Shown here: positions 1-12,800 of the stretch, one piece after another
Layout: each line of letters starts with the position of its first letter
Position numbering within the stretch: position 1 is the first letter of the stretch
Assembly (NCBI RefSeq): GCF_018691265.1
Contig: NW_024881300.1
Coordinates: 701,046 to 765,045 of the forward strand
DNA from: Tyto alba
Taxonomy: Eukaryota > Chordata > Aves > Strigiformes > Tytonidae
Reading direction: 5' to 3'
DNA length: 64,000 nucleotides
Position numbers and translations under genes: made by a program
The notes under the pieces: model-generated
What the model was told of the DNA's origin: nothing
Seen by the model: the letters and a program-made list of their open reading frames with translations, nothing else
Databases searched by the model: none

Positions 1-151
1 GAGGCTGGCCTTGATTTTGGGACCTGGGCTTTCCTGGGAACAGCTACAACTGTCCCTGTGCAGCTACTCATGACAGCCGAGGAGCCACAAAGAAGGGGCA
101 GGCAGCACAGCCAGGGTACAAGCGGGAGCTGCGGGGGAGTGGGATTGTCAC

Positions 152-2370
152 CAGGAGGAGGGTGAAGAAGGTGAGGTGGTCGCAGGAGCAGACTGTCCCC
201 TTGTCCCTGGGCTGCGTGACACATCCGCTGCTGCTCCAGCCTCCTGCCTGCCCTGTGACAGGCACAGGGCGACAGCCATGAGCGCTGTGCACAGCACCCC
301 TGCCCGGCCCCGTGCCTGGCCCCGCTGAGGACCGTACCTTTGCTGGAATCCCAGAAGACGCACTGCGGGGTGACACCCTGCAAGGGGGGACAGCAGTGTC
401 AGCCGATGCCACAGTGAGGGGCACTGGAGGAGACATGGAGGGGGGACGCAGCTCGCTTACGTGGGGCAACTGCCCATGGGCGAAGGTGAGCTGCACGGGG
501 TCCCGCAGCCCCGAGATGCTCATCTCTCCCACCGTGATGCCCACCACGGTGTCGTCCAGGACCTGGCCTGTCTGGTTGACCTCCTGCACAGGGGCAACGC
601 TGCATGAGCCGAGCTGGCAGGCAGCGAGTGCTGCTGGACGAAGGGATGCTGGCAATGCCAGTTCATACCTCGAACATGCCAAGCTGCTGGATGTTGAGGA
701 CTACCACCACCACACGCGTGGTCTGGCTGCTCAAGGACTGGAATATCTCCCTAGGGAGCTGGATTTTGCCTGCCTTCTCCTTCTCCATCATGCTCAGCGT
801 CCTAGGGCCCTGCAGCGGAGAACAGCGGTGGGGGGTTTCTTGCTGGCCACATCACCCCTCTGCTTGGGGTTCACTAACCTTGCTCCAGGCACAAATTCAA
901 CCCTACCCAGGTGGGTTTTGCTCAGAAACATCAGCAGAAGCCCTGAGGGTAGAAGGGGAGAACCTTATCCCCAGCACCCAGAAACGAAGGGGCAGAGCTG
1001 GGAGCAGCTCCCAGGAGAGCCCAACCCACCATCACCCCAAGGGACGTGGTCTCCTGAGACATCCAGGGAGCAGCAGAGCCTGGGGGTGGGCAAGAGGCGC
1101 AAGGTCCCACACATTCCTCCTCCTCCTCTTCCTCCCCCTCTCCCTGACCACCCGCCTGCTGCTGGGACAGCCCCTTGGGGTGGGCTCTTCCCCCCTCTCA
1201 AGCACCATTTCACGGAACTCCTTGCCAAGGAATGCTAGAGCTGATGTGGGTCCATGATGCAACCATGGAGTAGGGTGGAGGAAGAGCACGCCATGGCATG
1301 CCAAGCCCCAGGGCAGGGACCGAGGGATGCTTGGAAGGCACAGGGCCTTCTGAGCAAGGGAGAGGAACGCATCTCACCTCTGTGGGGGAAAAAGTGATGA
1401 GGACATCATGGGTCACAGCCCTGCTGACATTCAGGAGCAGCACCTTCAGCCCAGGCAGCCTGCTGCTCACCTCCGGCCCCCCCGACTGCAGCATCCTGCA
1501 GGGCAAGAGGGCTGTGAGACCAGTAGACACGGGGGGCTGAGCCCCCAAACCCCACCATGGCCACCCCTGACGGCTACCTGAGCCAGTGCTCCCGCAGGCA
1601 GGCACAAGCGGGGCTGCTGGAGCGCGCCAGCTCCGGGCAGTGCCGGGGCAAGTCAGAGCTGGAGGTCCCGTCACCTCGCTCCTCCAACTCCACCGTGTTG
1701 CAGCACTGGTGGTAGCTGTCACCCCGCTTCAGGTCTGGGGAGGAGGGGAGCGGGGTAACTGCTGGGTGCTGGGGCACCGGGCAGGCACCAGGGCAAGGGC
1801 GGGGATGGGGGGTACCACTCACCGGCGCAGCTCTCCTGTTCCCCAGCAGTGTCTGGAAGAAGAGTGCATGGGGAAATGGTGGAAAAACCACAAAACCTAG
1901 GGTCAGTCCTCCCCCTGCCCACAGGGGAAGGGGGAGGCAGGAGAATCTGGCAGCTGCCGGGTTCAAAAGGAGCAACCCTACAGTTACATGGACTTCAAAA
2001 AGCAACCGGACAGTTGTTGGGGCTGGTAAAGGCAAAGCTAGCATGCCTGCGTTGACACGTCCACCGCGTCCAGCCGCCAGGGTGGCTCACAGAAGAGCCT
2101 GGGTTGCTGGGCCAGGGTTTTAAAACAGCCCCCAGCAGCAAACCCCTCCACTGCCAGATCTCTGCACATCCCGGGGGGGACCCTCCCTTCTGGCCCAGCC
2201 ACATTTTGGAGTGACACCCCGCCATGGTCTTTGAGTCAATACTTTCTCAGAGGCAAATGTACCCCTCCAAGCCCACGTACACCCCAAGCCAGGGATGCCT
2301 GCCTCCCCCTCACTGGCCACTCACCGGGCAGCATCAGGAGCAGCAGGACAGTGCCCAGGAAGAGGTTCAT
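152..2370 (-). CDS. ADGRG3: Adhesion G protein-coupled receptor G3 (GPR97), 5' part only
   Basis: Eight coding exons are visible: 2370-2325, 1852-1823, 1734-1578, 1495-1378, 809-669, 583-461, 377-338 and 252-152. All have AG/GT borders and consistent phases (about 252 codons). Residues 1-15 form a signal peptide starting MNLFLGTVLLLL. The GAIN domain follows, with the segment VLDDTVVGITVGEM, then QCVFWD in the 40-nt exon, and the GPS exon with GGWSSSGC and CSCDHL|TFF. Cleavage is expected between about L245 and T246, leaving a tethered agonist TFFTLLL. The 7TM exons must lie to the left of base 1, so the gene is cut by the window and is not a pseudogene. Identity as G3 rests on remembered similarity to human GPR97 (LPxxxF, then VxLTFxH and CVFWD) and on its position next to ADGRG1 in the conserved G5-G1-G3 order. 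In mammals it is a granulocyte receptor. Confidence 0.85.
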
Positions 2371-3262
2371 GCTGCTTTGTGGGGTCTCCTGGCCGCCCGT
2401 GGCCATCCCACAGTGATCTGCTCCCCCCTTCTCTGCAGTTCTGCTCCTCCCCAGGTTCCCCCAGGGCTTGTAGCTGCTCCTGAGGCAACAGCCGTGTCAT
2501 TTCCCTTCTGCGAACCCCTCACGCTTTCCTTGTGGGTTGGCAAGTGACGTTCTGCCCCAGCTCGCAGCAACGGCAATAACCATCAGAACCACGTCGTTTC
2601 CCTCTTGGCCACTTCCCCCAGCTGACTCCTTACTTTCCCCTTCTCACCCCCCATCCTGCCAAATCCTTGGTTGATGGCCCCCAACAGACCAGTGACGTGT
2701 TGAAGCAAGCATCCCCCTCCCAAACCGAGCAGGCTGCCGGGCATCGCCGCGATGAAACATCCCCTTCGTGTCACGGTCCCCCTGCTCCAGCCGGGGATGC
2801 TCCAGTGACAGGGATGACTCAGAAGTGATGCATCACCTGGAAGGCGAACCGGTGGGATGGCAGACGTGGTGCTGCGCTGGTGAGCGGCACAGCCAGGAGA
2901 GCCGCGCTCCGCGTGGCCCCACAGCCACCGAGGGAGGCGATTCCCATCTTGTGAAGCTTCTCTCTTCATATCCCTGTCCTCCACTGGCCTTCCTCTTCAC
3001 CGGGTAGTGACGGTCCCCGGAGATTGCAGCAGCTTCCCGAGCCATGGCAACTCCCTCCATCACCCCAACTCCTATGGTACCAGGGTGCCAGTGCTCTGCT
3101 GGGATCATTGTTACTGGTCCCAGCTCAGTAGGATCCTACAGGGTGGAACATCAGGTCCTGCCCTGAGGATGGGGCACCCCTGGCCGAGGGACAGATCCCG
3201 TCAGAGCCTGCCGACACGCCCAGCAGAGACACCCCAGCAAGCCATGCTCCGAGCAGGAACAA
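2371..3262. other. Short intergenic spacer between ADGRG1 3' end and ADGRG3 start
   Basis: Less than 0.9 kb separates the probable ADGRG1 poly(A) signal from the ADGRG3 start codon, both on the minus strand. The ADGRG3 promoter and any noncoding first exon should lie here. I see no repeat, TATA box or other coding segment that I can support. Confidence 0.5.
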
Positions 3263-3263
3263 C

Positions 3264-3269
3264 TTTAAT
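3264..3269 (-). terminator. Candidate ADGRG1 poly(A) signal (ATTAAA)
   Basis: The plus-strand tttaat reads ATTAAA on the minus strand, about 540 nt after the ADGRG1 stop codon. The A/T-rich stretch 3295-3360 just upstream in the transcript is typical of the end of a 3' UTR. The 3' UTR would then run from 3810 to about 3245. Confidence 0.5.
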
Positions 3270-3810
3270 GGGCACAAGTCTGGTGTGCGAGCGCACTCAT
3301 TAAATTTCTACACCATCCAAAAATATACATTCAACAAAATAACAAAAATAGATTATTTCAGCTGCTAAAGGGTGTCGCGGGGGTAGAGTTATTCTGTTTT
3401 TACTGGGGAAGTACCCTCTCGGTGACCACCAGCAAGGGCTGAAGATGGGGCCTTTCCATCATCCCTGGCCTCGGGGCATGGGAGGGGATGTCCGGAGGCA
3501 CTGGAGACCCTGCCCCTGCCCCTTCTGCTTTCTGCAGCCCCCGCTGCCCAGGCAAGCATCCCTCCCTCCTGCCCCAAGGGTGCCAAGCCAAGGGATGCGC
3601 CGCTGCCCAGTGGGATGTGGTGGCTGGGAAAATTGGGGAGGGGGGTCGACAGAGGTGAGGGGCAAGGGGCAACTGGCCCCGCTGCGGGTCCCTGGGCTCC
3701 TAGCAGCCCTACGAGGTGGGTGCGGTAGCAAAGCGGACGGCGTTGGTCCCTCCTGCGGCTGTCCTCTGCGCGGGGAGCCCCGGCACAGCACGGCATGGCC
3801 ATCACGGGGC

Positions 3811-6800
3811 TCAGCCGAGGTGGCTCTGGCTGCTGTTGGGCTGCAGTTTAACGCTGTCAGAGCTGCTCTGCAAGTCAAGGGACTTTCTCGCCTGCAGCAC
3901 CATGGTCCAGTACCAGAGGAAGATGAGGAAACCTGGGAGAGGAGGGAGGAAGTGTGGGTGAACCTCCTGGAGGGACCAACAGCAGCCAAGAGCGAGGCAG
4001 CCAGCCTGCCAGGGACGGCTCCTCTCATACCCCCATCACCACCCCACCAATACCCCGCAAAAGCCCCAGTGCCCTTCAGAGGAGCCCGGTGTCCCAGGCT
4101 CACCTTGGAGGGAGTTGATGATGGTGAAGATGTAGAGGGAGACAAGACGGAAGACACCAGAGGTGAAGGAGAAGAAGACCAGCGCCCAGGGGATGCCGAG
4201 CAGGATGCTCAGCCCAAAGAGGGCTAGGATGTGCTTGAGCTTGTGGCCTTTCTTGTTCTGCCGGAGGATCTCCCGGACCATGGCCCCCAGCATGACAGAG
4301 TTAAAGAGGAACACCAGGCTGAAGAAACCCAGGTTCACGATGTTATGGATCAGGGGGCTTGTGATCCAGCATCTGGAGGATGGACAAAGGGGACATGAGT
4401 TGGAGGGGTTGGGGGAAGCACAAAGGAGTGGTGCAAATGCTTAATTAAACAGGGAAGGGGGATCGCCCACTGCCACCCTGCACAAAGGCCCAGAAAAGCC
4501 ACAGGTGAGCTAAGGAAAGCCCGTAGGACAAAGCGAAGGTTTAGTCACCCTGCTTTATCTAAGACCAGGGACCAAGTAACCCATTTCCCATGACTTACAT
4601 GGTTGCGTTGGTGGATTTGCCACCAACAGATTCATAGACAGCAATGGAGAAGGGACCGTAGTTCGTCCAGCTAGCCAGGAAGATCAGCATCACGCAGAAG
4701 AAGGGGAGTCCTGGGTGGCAAGAACAGAGTCAAACTGCCGCCCTACCCCCTGGCCCCCAGACCTTCTGGAAGAACTTGTTGCCCCTTTGTCCCCGTATAG
4801 AGTACAAACCAACGTCCTCCCTCCCAAGAAGAAACCGAGGATGGAGCACACAACAAGGATGCCTGGCGTAAGCCCCGGCCTGGGAGCGAGCTGTGCTGCA
4901 CCAGCCCCAGCCGAGGGTCTCCCAGGGCCGTGGAAATTTAAGCCTCAAAAGATCACGAGATCTTCCTACTGTGGCCTCCTGCCCAAAGCACAGCAGAGAG
5001 GCGTGGGTGCTTCCTGCATCAAGCCCAGGTGTTTCTTTCAGAAAGAGAGGATCCCATTACTATTTAAAGACCCCAGGCAGTGGCTCACCCTTGCTGGGTG
5101 ACCCCCCAGGGTGATGCACCCTTACTCTAGCACCAGCTTCTGTCCTCAGCCATCGAGTCTCCTTCTTCACCATGTCTGTCGACGGAGATGCCTCTGCTTT
5201 CAGACATCTGCTCCCCCACAGCTACCTCTCCATCCCTACCCAGGCACCATATACAGTAGGAAAGACCTACCTGGGTGCCCCTCTACCCCATGGCCCGTGC
5301 CCTCAGGGTGTCTCTGCCTCCCCCATGCTCACCCCAGCCCACCAGGCAGAGCTTGAGGAGGAAATGGTCATGGTAGGCGTTGAAGACTTCGATCACAAGC
5401 CGGTAGAGGTTGTAGCCCTCGATGCCCATCCAGGTGAGGCAGCTCAGGAGGGAGAAGTGCAGGAACAGCCCCCCGGCTCTGCAGATCGCCTCGCTGCTGC
5501 TGGAAGCCAAGTGCTCGGAGACGAGGAAGGTGACATCCAGGAGGAAGATGGCCCCCAGCAGGTTCATGTGGATGTGCATGCTCATGACCTGGTCTCGCTG
5601 CTTGCTTCTGGAGGATCAAGGGGGGAGACCTCACCACCATGCCCAGCCTGCATCCTTGGTGCCCCACAATTCTGCACGGGGCAACTTGCCCCAGCCAGAA
5701 GAGCCAGGAGACCCTCTGGTGGCATCAGGGGCTGAGAGCCTAACCCCATGGGCGGGACCACCCGTTACATGTGCAAATTCAGGCCCCTGCAGCTGACCCT
5801 GCATTTCAGGTCTAGACCATGGTGGGTAGGGAGTGACATCATTTCAGCTCTGACTCATCCACGTAGGATCAGTAACATGACTCAGGAGAAGACGCTCGTG
5901 TTCTTCACCAGGCCCTTGAAAAGATCTTTGCAGGCTTCTGCTTGCTAGATCCATAACAAAAACCAAACTGATTTTCCAAAATAATTGAAGACAGCCGGTT
6001 TACAAGTGCCCTGCAGGAGACCTGACCAAGGGGGTGGTTTCTGGAGAGGAGAACTCTGCTTTTTTCAAGCATGGCTCCTTCACCATGCTTCTAGCAAGGC
6101 CACCAACTGCATTTGGAGAGCTTGTGGCCACCCAGGTGTAGTGGCAATGGAGAGGACACAGACAGCAGCATGAGGTGAACTGTCAGAGTGTACCTGAAGT
6201 AGAGGAAGAAGATGGTGCAAATGGATGCCAAAGCTGAGATCAGGCAGCCGACGTAGGATATGATACTCAGGTAATCCCTGTGTATGTAGGCAACCTCCGG
6301 GGAGGATACCTGAGGAGAAGGAGGAACGAGAGATGGTGAGGAAGAACAGCTGGTGGGAACGATGCAGGGAGCTGCGGGAAGGTGCTACCCACCATCAGCA
6401 CGGCAAAGTAGGTGAGGTGGTTGCAGCTGCAGTCCGTCTGGTTGCCCGCCGTCGCCGTTGTACAACCGTAGCTGTCCCAGCTCCCAGAGCTGGCTGCGCA
6501 AGAGAAAGGGAGAGCATCTGGTGAGCTGCAGGAACATCTGCTTTGGGTCTGTGGATCTTTAGGGCAAGGTGTCCATGGCATGGAGGAGGACAACAGCAGG
6601 GGTCCCATGACAAGCACACACACTCAGATAGCACCCTCAGCATCAGGACCCATCCCTAGGGAGGGAGAAAGCTCTTAGGTGAGCTATGGAGGGAGAAACC
6701 TGGAATCGACCCCGTGGGAAAGGTTTATGGAGCTGGAGCAAGGAAGGGAGGTGCAAAGCAACTCCTACCCCTACTAGTGGGTCTGTGGTACCTTGCAAAA

Positions 6801-9800
6801 GGATCAAAGGCAGTGCCTGGCTTCACACCCAAGTGCAGGAGCACTCACCGGTGGTGTTCTCCTGCCAGAAGACGCACAGTGGGGTCACGTTCCTCTGCAA
6901 TGACAAAATCACGGGCCCTGATCAGGATGCAGCTGTGGGGGTTTTGCCCAGCCAGCACATTTGATAGGGGAAGACATAGGGCAGGAGGTGAGACAGTCTC
7001 AGCAGACAAGCTGTCCTGTGTCACAGGAGAGGGCTCTAGGCGGAGACGGTCCTCTTGGCAGCTCACAGAGCAGATACCTCCTCCCAGGGCACCTTTTTCA
7101 AACAAGCCCTTCCGTTTTGAGCAGGTGCCTGACAGGGCCATGAATAAGTCAAGGGACTGTTAATTCCAAGTGTCCCCCAGCCCTGGAGATTGTGCTGGAA
7201 GCAACACACCAGCAAAGCAGCATCTCCTGGGCAAGCACAGGCAGTGCCACCACCAGTGTACACGGTGAAGCCATGATCATGATACAGTCCCAGAAGATGT
7301 AGCAGGCCCTGTACAGGCAGGACAAGCGCATGGACCTGATGGACTGTGACCACCCTTTAAGCTGGCAGGGCTTGAGCCCTCCTTGCTCCTCTACTCCTGG
7401 TGGGATCGGGTTCAGTGAGGCTGTCTTCCCACCTACCGGAAGCTGGTTGTGAAAGAAAGTGAGGACCACTGGGTCGGAGAGGTTGGCCACCACCATGTCC
7501 ACCAGGGAGATGCCGACCACCTTGTCACCCAGGACGTGGCTGCTGTTTTCATCCTGTTGAAGAAGAGGACGCAGTGGCAGTGCGGGAAGGGAGAGCTACT
7601 GAGTGTGAAGCGGGTGAGAGTCCCCAAGAAGGAGGGTTCATGTCTCTTTTCCCCATCAAGCTTCTCGGTCACCTTTGAAGCATCTTCTCTGAGGGAGCAC
7701 TGGCACCCTGGTCTGGGCGACATCCCTGCTGCCCTGTAGCACCAGAGCCCCTGGCATCGTGGGGACACCCCACCATGCCATGCACACCGTGTTACCTGGA
7801 ACATGGTCTGGCTGTCGATGTCCAAGAGGAGCACCCTGTGTTCCACCACCTCCTCTCTCTCCTTTGCCATCACAAACAGGCTGCTCGGCAAGTCCACCGT
7901 GAACCCATGGACCTCTCCGCCCTCCTGCAAGGAGGGATTTGTCAGGAGAGGGGTTGAGAGAGGATGCCCGTGGGTCAAGACCACCAGGTCAGGCTGCCCA
8001 GGACCCACCTCTCTTTGGGAAGCAAAGGCCAGGTGCTGAGAGGCCTGAGTGGGCTGGACCCTCAGGACGGTCGCGTGCACAGTGGCCTTCCCAAAGGTCT
8101 GGTTCTGCCCTTCGAGCTCCACCTTGGCCAGCGTTTTCTCCAGCTCCCCGAGTTTGCTGTCGCGGAAGGGGCAGAGTGAGCGGGATGCAGTGGGCACCAC
8201 ACCGGCGGCGCGAGTCGGGAACTCACCGCCGAAGCGTCCGCTGCTCCGTGGCTCCCGCGGTCGGTGCCAAGGGCTGGGCGATGAGGTTGTCCAAGGCAGT
8301 GAGCTGCTCCTCCACATCTTGCTCCCAGATGGGCACGCTCTCGGGGGGGGCTGATGGGCACATGAAAGGAAACGCTGTGAGATGCACAGGCAGAGCCGGC
8401 TTCCCCGTGCCCCGAGCCAACCAGGCACAGCCCTGGCGGGAGCAGAAAGCAGAGGGCTTCAAGGTGACCCCAAGCCTGGGGAGCTGATGCAGACCCCAAC
8501 CCAGAGGGTTTCCCCTGACACCCACAGCTCAGCTCCCACCGAGGCCCTCAGGACCACGCTGGCTGCGGCTAGCTAGGTGCCTAGCACTGCAGACAGGACC
8601 CTCGGAGAACTCTGCAAAGCACACAGTTTCCTGGGAATTTCCAAAGTGTTTTGCCCCCTAAAATCTCCAACTTCATCTCTAGGGAGCCTGGGTACCAGGG
8701 GCTGCCTCCAGGCTCCTTCAAGCAAACCTATGTCCCCTTCCATCACTCTTCAGCTGTGTCTTCACGTCATCATGCTGTAGCACATACTAGGACACCACTA
8801 ATGCTCTGCTGATGGCTAGAGAATGGGCCGGGGATGAAAGAAACCTTTTATTTCATTAAAATAACATTGAATTGCCTTTACCGGGGAAGAAGTATTCAGA
8901 TGCACTGTCAAGCGAGGTGTTCTTCCCGCCCTTTGAGATGTAGGACACGCTGAAGATGGAGGTGCTGGTTCTTTCAGTCTTCTGACTCTCCTTCCCCCAG
9001 GTGATGCTGCTGGATGGATCCCCACCCAGGAGGAAGCTCTGCTTCCCGTACACCAGCCTCAAGGTCCTGTTGGCCTTGAACCAGTAGACGCAGAAGCGGT
9101 ACCTGCCCAAAGCCGGGGGCAAGCTGTACTTGTAGTAAGAGTTTCTCCTGTTTGGCATAAAGGGACTTTTTATTATCAGTGCTTGAGCCGTGTTCTCGAT
9201 GGAGATGATGGCGGGGCCATGCTCGTAGATGACGGAGCTGTTCTGGGTCTGGTTTCGGTCACCGCAGAAGCGGAAGTCCTCTTCCCGGTGGCCACTGGCT
9301 CCCACCCCTGCGTTGCACAAGTGGACAGAGATGCCGGTTCAGCCGGAGGGTCGTCCACTCCCAGGCAAACACCGCGCCCCCGCAGCAGCCCACACGCGTG
9401 GCACACTGGGCTCTCTGCCCCAGTCATCCCAACCCTGGCCCGGACTGGCTGTCTGATGTTGGCCACCTTCCCGATGTCCACATGGCCATGCTGGGAGGAT
9501 TCAGCAGGGCTCCTGGGGCAGCAGGACCTCCTGTCTCTCAGGGCCACCCTCTCCCAGATGCCACCACCCACGTCAGCAGAGACTGGCAGAAGACCTCTCC
9601 ATCCCCAGAAGGGATGGATGGAGACCATCTCCTTTTCTTGGAAAGGACCCATCTTGCCCCAGAGACCCCGTCAGAGGCACATCAGCCCATGAGACATTTC
9701 ACCTCTGTGGAAGCCACGGCTGCAAATGCCCCTTGGTGCCCCCCAGCCAATTTTTTGGGGCTGTCGATTACATCCAGCAACCCAAACTTGGCTCACCGTC

Positions 9801-9870
9801 CCAGGGCAGGACGCGGTTGGGGCAGTCTACCTTGGAGCGGGGAGAGAAGGAGCAGAAGGAGGACCTTCAT
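3811..9870 (-). CDS. ADGRG1: Adhesion G protein-coupled receptor G1 (GPR56)
   Basis: Thirteen coding exons: 9870-9831, 9307-8882, 8350-8227, 8156-8009, 7924-7796, 7553-7437, 6894-6849, 6493-6393, 6309-6194, 5607-5333, 4710-4599, 4372-4104 and 3932-3811. Phases join cleanly to 674 aa (human about 690). Signal peptide [16 protein letters not shown] domain about 25-110 starts EEDFRFC and has the pair C28/C86. GAIN domain about 160-377 has LCVFWQ and the [12 protein letters not shown], with cleavage at about L370/T371. The 7TM region has the TM2 stretch [11 protein letters not shown] and a TM7 end [10 protein letters not shown]; the tail ends in SSSDSVKL and Ser/Gln-rich sequence. In mammals this receptor binds collagen III and transglutaminase 2, couples to G12/13, and acts in cortical, myelin, NK and blood stem cells. 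Two PLL/linker cysteines of mammals are absent here (see findings). Confidence 0.95.
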
Positions 9871-12800
9871 CCCGAGTGGCTCTCTGCTTTGGCTTGGCCT
9901 CCAAGGAGAAAGCAGAGCCTGGAGGGGTACAAAGGAAAGGGGCCACGTGAGTCAGGGGATGGAGAGCAGAGGCTGTGCGGGTGGGACACTGGCCGGTGTC
10001 ACAGCCGGCTCCCCGGTGCCTCTGTCACCAGGAGGAGCCGCGAGCACCGGGCGTCCAGCCCGGCTGCGGGGCCGGAAGGATGGGGGAGGCCGGCAGCCGG
10101 GCCCCCCAACGTCTCGGCACGGAGAGGGTGCCGCACCGCCCCAGCACAGGCACCAACCGCCAACGATTCAGCACGGGAGGGGTCCCCTCTTCCGCCCCCT
10201 GCTTCACGCCTCTGTTCTGGCCTTGGCTTCTTACCACGAGCAATAGGAACAGAAGGAAATGGCAGTTTCCTAATTCACCAGCCTTAAAATTACTTTCTTG
10301 GGTGCTTTCAGCTTCTGCAGATTAGCTGAGGAGCCGGGCATGTTGCAAACCTCACCATCATTTCAGCCCAGCAGAAATGGGCTCTCCCGGGCTCATCCCA
10401 GCGATGCCGACATTTCTGCCCCTCGCAACCAGCCGGGAAACATCCTCTGCAATCCCTCCCTCCATTCATTCCTTCAGCCTGCACTCTGCTCCACCACCCT
10501 TTTCTCTGTCTTTATATGCAGCCGGGGCTCCTGTGGCCTGCAGCCAGGCCAGCACCGAGCACCCTAGGGTGCTGCTGCACCCACGTGCTCCACCCAGCCA
10601 CAACCTTCTCACCTGCAGCCCTTCCCATCGCACTTTCCATCCTCCCTGCAACACAGACCGCATCGCCAGTGCTGCTGGGACGCACCGAGATTCACGTCCT
10701 CCTCAGCCTGAACACACCCCAGCGACGGGTTGAGGCTGGTGGGACCCATCCTGCCAGAGCCTGGCAACCAGCGGGAGCCCCCCCCCCCCGGGCAGGACAG
10801 CATCAGCGGGGGCTGCCGGACCAGCAGACAGAGCCGAATATTTGCCAACACCCAAAGCCAAGTCAGCACCCAGTTTGCCACCGCTGCATCCCACCCCTGA
10901 GCCGCTCTCAAAGCATCCTTCTCAAAACCCACTGAATGGCCAAATCCTGCTTCATCTGCTGCAAGCGGGTGCTAGGGCACCCCACCAGCATCACCAGCAA
11001 AGGCTCGTGAGCTCTCCCAGGCACCCAGGGCTTGTCAGATGGGAAGGCTGGGGGAAAATCGCTTGCTTGAAAACTCCGTGTCCCTGTTAGCAGGTTTGTC
11101 CCACCAGCACGAGTTTCTCCTGGAGGTTTCTCCAGCCAGCACAGACCCAGGGCACATCCTGCACTGGTGCATGACTGCGGGCACAGCCTGCTTGCTCTCC
11201 CTCCCAGTCTGCTGCTTGCAGCAGTTTATCACCGTAAGACGGGCGCTTTGGGTTATTAATTAACCTGCTGCCATGGGTTTAATTGAGCGTGGCGATGATG
11301 AGGTTTCCTGGTGTGGGCTGGGAGGTTATGGCACAGGCACCATGGGGCTGCCATCCCGGTGCCTTGCCGCACACTTGGCAATCGTGCACGTGTAATGAAA
11401 AGCACAGATCTGGGGTGGCAAAATGCCGGTGGCGATGGGAAGCACCCGGATCACTTCAAAGCAGCAGAGCAGCACACGAATGCCAACCGTGCCATGATGG
11501 CACAGAGCTGGCACGCCAGGAAAGCATCCCCTCTGCATGGGAAATGCTGAATCCCAATGAGGCTTCAGCCCATCCCGCTGTGCTGGCACCTTTAGGATTT
11601 TATTGGGGTGGTTGGAGGACAGGATCATCCCCTTTCAGCCGTTACTCAACCGGGGCCAGAAATCCCTGTGGGGATGTGGGTGGGGGAGCTGGTATTTCCC
11701 CTCCAAGCCCTATATGGTCCTGCTCACCCTGACGCCAATTGCTGTTTCCTGAGCTGAACAATAGCAAGAGAAAATCCCCCCAAAATGGTTTCGGAGCGGG
11801 AAAACACGGTTCCCATCCATGCTGGTGATAAGCAGCACCCGACAGAGCTGGATGCACCGAGTCCACGCCAGGGCTGGATCCTGCCCCATCATCTTCCCAT
11901 CCCTGGGTGACAGTGGGGATGTGCATCATCAACATGCTTGTGTACCTGGGGGCAGCGATGCCACACGTCCCCAGTGCCGCCAGGGCCTCTGCCCAGTGTC
12001 ACCCATTTTCAAAAGCCCCACCTTACCAGTCATCAAGCAGAGACCCCCTTCGGCACCAACCGTACCTCCTCTCCATCATGCCCAGGGCAGGATGGCTTTT
12101 CCCACTGCCCTAGCTGGAGCCTGGGGGATGAGCTCCTCCAAAGATGATAACGCATTAAAAAACGCTTGATTTAGCCCCAGAATCGGCCAGATGATGTAAA
12201 AAGAGGTGGCAGGGACGCCACCGGGGCTACAGAGTCTGAAGGAGGCTCCCTTGCCACCAGCGTGGAGGGAGGCAGAACACACTGATCTCTAAAAGAAAAG
12301 CCAAGGAATAATATCACAGCCTCTAAACCTGGAGGCAAATGGGAAAAAAAGCAAGAACAAACCAACAAACAAAAAACCCAAACAAAACAAAACAACAAAA
12401 AAAAACAACACACACAAAAAAGGCTGGTGTTCACTACTACCTTACTGCTCTCTAGGTGACTTGGCAGCAGCTATTTAAGCTTTTGAAGGCAGCACATGGT
12501 TTTTGGACATGACGTTTTTCCCAAGAAGGGAAGATGCTCTGATGCCTCAAAGAAACACCAGGAATGGGGAGATCCAGGGGCTTTTGTCTCAGTTTTCCTT
12601 CCAGGTCCATTAGGAAAATATGCCAATGCTCTGTTCCTCGAGATGCTAACGAGCCCACAGCTCATTATCTGCAGCCTGTTACCCAGGCAAGGACTTGAGA
12701 ACTGGCTGGGGAAACTGAGGCACGGGGAGGCAAGCCAGGACAGGCTCCCTGAGGTGCAAAACAGCTTTGCACGACCGGCCACAGACACTGTGCCCTGGGG

